Shown: in pieces, positions 5,695 to 6,795 of the stretch
How the letters are laid out: each line of letters begins with the position of its first letter
How positions within the stretch are numbered: position 1 is the stretch's first letter
Assembly: GCA_014523625.1 (NCBI GenBank)
Contig: JAATVP010000093.1
Span: 1 to 6,795, forward strand
Length of the DNA stretch: 6,795 nucleotides
Reading direction: 5' to 3'
Source: Nitrososphaerales archaeon TH5896
GTDB taxonomy: Archaea > Thermoproteota > Nitrososphaeria > Nitrososphaerales > Nitrososphaeraceae
The notes under the pieces: generated by a model
What the model was told of the DNA's origin: nothing
What the model saw: only the letters and a program-made list of their open reading frames with translations
The model's database searches: none
Program-made: the position numbers and the translations under genes

Positions 5695-6060
5695 TTGGAT
5701 AAATTTAGGTCGATACTGAGTCTACTATTAGTATCGTCAGCTTTGACAGTTGTACTTCATACCAGTTCCTTCCTGTCTACGCATGGAAATGAAATAAGTG
5801 TTGTAGCATTTTCTATGGACAAGACTTTCCCTTTATCGTACGACGACGGTGACGATAGCAGTTCAAAACAAATGGACTTAATGACGTATGATCAGGGAAG
5901 AGACAAAATTATCCCGATATCTGGCAGTGTCGGCTACGATTACTCGGGTTCAAGAGGTATCTCAGTTCAGCAAGACGTAACTCAGCTGAATGTCTGCAGT
6001 TCTAATACCGCATACTGTAATAATGAAGTTGACAATGACTTCAACGTTAATCCCCCATAG
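5695..6060 (+). CDS. Small exported or membrane-anchored hypothetical protein
   Basis: A 121-residue protein with a TTG start. The start is supported by GAGGA at 5680-5684, an 11-nt-spaced ribosome binding site, and by an in-frame TAA at 5668-5670 that rules out anything longer. Residues 1-5 are charged (K3, R5) and 7-21 are hydrophobic, so the N-terminus is a signal peptide or anchor; no clear cleavage site is visible, though Val-Ala-Phe-Ser near 37-40 is possible. The rest is hydrophilic and acidic: Asp/Ser-rich at 50-57, Gly/Tyr/Ser-rich at 77-90, then a C-terminal part with two cysteines (C101 and C108) that could pair outside the cell, ending in an Asp/Asn-rich tail. No family is recognised. 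The composition suits an extracellular or pseudoperiplasmic protein, a class common in thaumarchaea. Confidence 0.65.
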   Translation: MDKFRSILSLLLVSSALTVVLHTSSFLSTHGNEISVVAFSMDKTFPLSYDDGDDSSSKQMDLMTYDQGRDKIIPISGSVGYDYSGSRGISVQQDVTQLNVCSSNTAYCNNEVDNDFNVNPP

Positions 6061-6158
6061 GTATCGTTCATCATATACAGGGTATCACATACCTCAACGT
6101 ACATTAATATTGGTAAAGAAGAACGGTCTCCAAGGGAAGTTACGAGGGAAGAAGAGAA

Positions 6159-6176
6159 AAAAGAACAAGTTCTTTT
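6159..6176 (+). terminator. Inverted repeat with T-run, terminator candidate
   Basis: AAAAGAAC (6159-6166) and GTTCTTTT (6169-6176) are perfect complements with only AA between them; a realistic hairpin has about 7 bp and a 4-nt loop. It lies about 100 nt after the exported-protein gene and ends in four Ts, so it may end that transcript. A further T6 run is at 6260-6265. Confidence 0.4.
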
Positions 6177-6295
6177 AATACAAGAAACGTATACTTATAG
6201 CCATAAATACGATTATGATCGTGCGATTAGGACCGCCTCAAATAATTGCAATTTAAGCCTTTTTTATTCCAAAATGTAGTAAAGCAATCGAATGG

Positions 6296-6303
6296 TTTAT
6301 ATA
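6296..6303 (+). promoter_or_regulatory. TATA box of the winged-helix gene
   Basis: tttatata is the best archaeal TATA match in the window. It predicts a transcript start near 6326 and a leader of about 18 nt before the ATG at 6344, with no ribosome binding site visible. At the predicted start lies the small palindrome TAAC-G-GTTA (6326-6334), a possible site for self-regulation by the encoded DNA-binding protein; this is speculative. Confidence 0.65.
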
Positions 6304-6343
6304 CTACCGCGTTGCCAATGTATAGTAACGGTTAAACAGAAAA

Positions 6344-6619
6344 ATGGCCAAAACCATAAATATGAAACAGGTCCAATTACTGAGGATCTTGGTCAAGGAG
6401 AGGGCAATCGTTAGACTGTTGAAAACAATAGGAAGCTCAGATTACCCAACGAGAGAACTGCTCAACAAGCTGGGAGCCTACGGATATGGACACAAGCTAT
6501 TGGTACGAGCTGAAAAGATTGGTCTTGTTCAGAGAAAGGTAGAAAAGAACAGGGTTTACAACAAGCTCACCGTCGATGGTAAAAAGGTAGTACAGTTAGC
6601 AAAGCAGATTGGAGTTTAG
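6344..6619 (+). CDS. Winged helix-turn-helix DNA-binding protein
   Basis: A 91-residue protein that looks like a single winged-helix domain, probably a transcription regulator. Helix 1 spans about 8-30. A short helix at about 35-43 (TRELLNKLG) and the recognition helix at about 47-59 (GYGHKLLVRAEKIG) form the helix-turn-helix. Residues 61-79 make the wing, two strands (LVQRKVE and RVYNKLTVD) with a basic turn, and a last helix (79-88) could support dimerisation. The protein is rich in Lys and Arg, as expected for DNA binding. There is no ligand-binding domain and no cysteine for redox or metal sensing. Similar stand-alone winged-helix proteins are numerous in thaumarchaea and mostly uncharacterised. 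The ATG start fits the TATA box. No partner gene is adjacent in the window, so its target is unknown. Confidence 0.85.
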   Translation: MAKTINMKQVQLLRILVKERAIVRLLKTIGSSDYPTRELLNKLGAYGYGHKLLVRAEKIGLVQRKVEKNRVYNKLTVDGKKVVQLAKQIGV

Positions 6620-6696
6620 TTTAGGTTAGATTCATATAGAAAGACAGCAAAAGTAGCTCCTCAAATTAGTACCAAACACGAACTAAAATCCCCCTG

Positions 6697-6705
6697 TTTT
6701 TATTT
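6697..6705 (+). terminator. T-rich terminator candidate after the winged-helix gene
   Basis: The run tttttattt lies about 80 nt after the winged-helix stop. Archaeal RNA polymerase often stops at T-rich stretches without a hairpin, so this is a plausible end of the message. The remaining bases to 6795 hold no gene that I can see. Confidence 0.35.
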
Positions 6706-6795
6706 CAGCAGCATATTTCTTTCGCTATCATCATTATTCTGACTTAAAGAACGTGGCCACCTATTAGATTGAAGTTTGATTGCCGCTATTATTAA

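Noticed and set aside
5990..6178. Lys/Arg-rich frame overlapping the end of the exported protein
   Set aside because: It starts inside the 5695 gene in another frame, and its basic tail is what any purine-rich stretch would encode. I considered a frameshift extension of the exported protein, but the native ending looks complete.
1..6795. CRISPR array, insertion sequence, toxin-antitoxin or defence cassette
   Set aside because: No regularly spaced repeats, no transposase or integrase, no terminal inverted repeats with target duplications, and no adjacent effector pair were seen.

Overview
The window looks like chromosomal DNA from an ammonia-oxidising archaeon (Nitrososphaeria/Thaumarchaeota), probably in the Nitrososphaerales and perhaps close to Nitrosocosmicus. 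This placement is inferred from the archaeal character of the 23S rRNA tail, the AT-rich intergenic DNA, promoters built on a TATA box about 26 nt before a short leader, frequent TTG starts, and the protein types present. No search could be run, so the genus is a guess.

Layout. The 3' end of a 23S rRNA gene (about 1-310) is followed by a long stretch with no tRNA or 5S gene that I can find (about 311-934). A doubtful small secreted-protein frame (935-1183) overlaps by ATGA the start of a DHH/DHHA1 phosphoesterase of the archaeal RecJ/GAN type (1180-2514). Next is a complete 4-oxalocrotonate tautomerase-family gene (2655-2849) whose only start that keeps the catalytic proline is CTG. It converges on a CorA-type magnesium/cobalt channel gene on the minus strand (2920-3909), with two inverted repeats at the junction. 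The upstream side of corA holds a TATA box and a cluster of TGCA-centred repeats that could be an operator.

The second half holds unconnected small genes: an unrecognised 144-residue protein (4150-4584); a 530-base gap with a likely frameshifted membrane-protein relic on the minus strand; a two-helix membrane protein with a C-terminal zinc ribbon (5113-5442); a small exported or membrane-anchored protein with a TTG start (5695-6060); and a winged-helix DNA-binding protein (6344-6619) behind a clear TATA box.

Apart from the possible 935-1183/1180-2514 pair, I see no operon. The genes do not form an obvious pathway, and I see no mobile element, CRISPR array, toxin-antitoxin pair or defence system. 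The most notable points are the CTG-initiated tautomerase, the low-complexity insertion in the DHH catalytic domain, the frameshifted minus-strand relic, and the possible corA operator.
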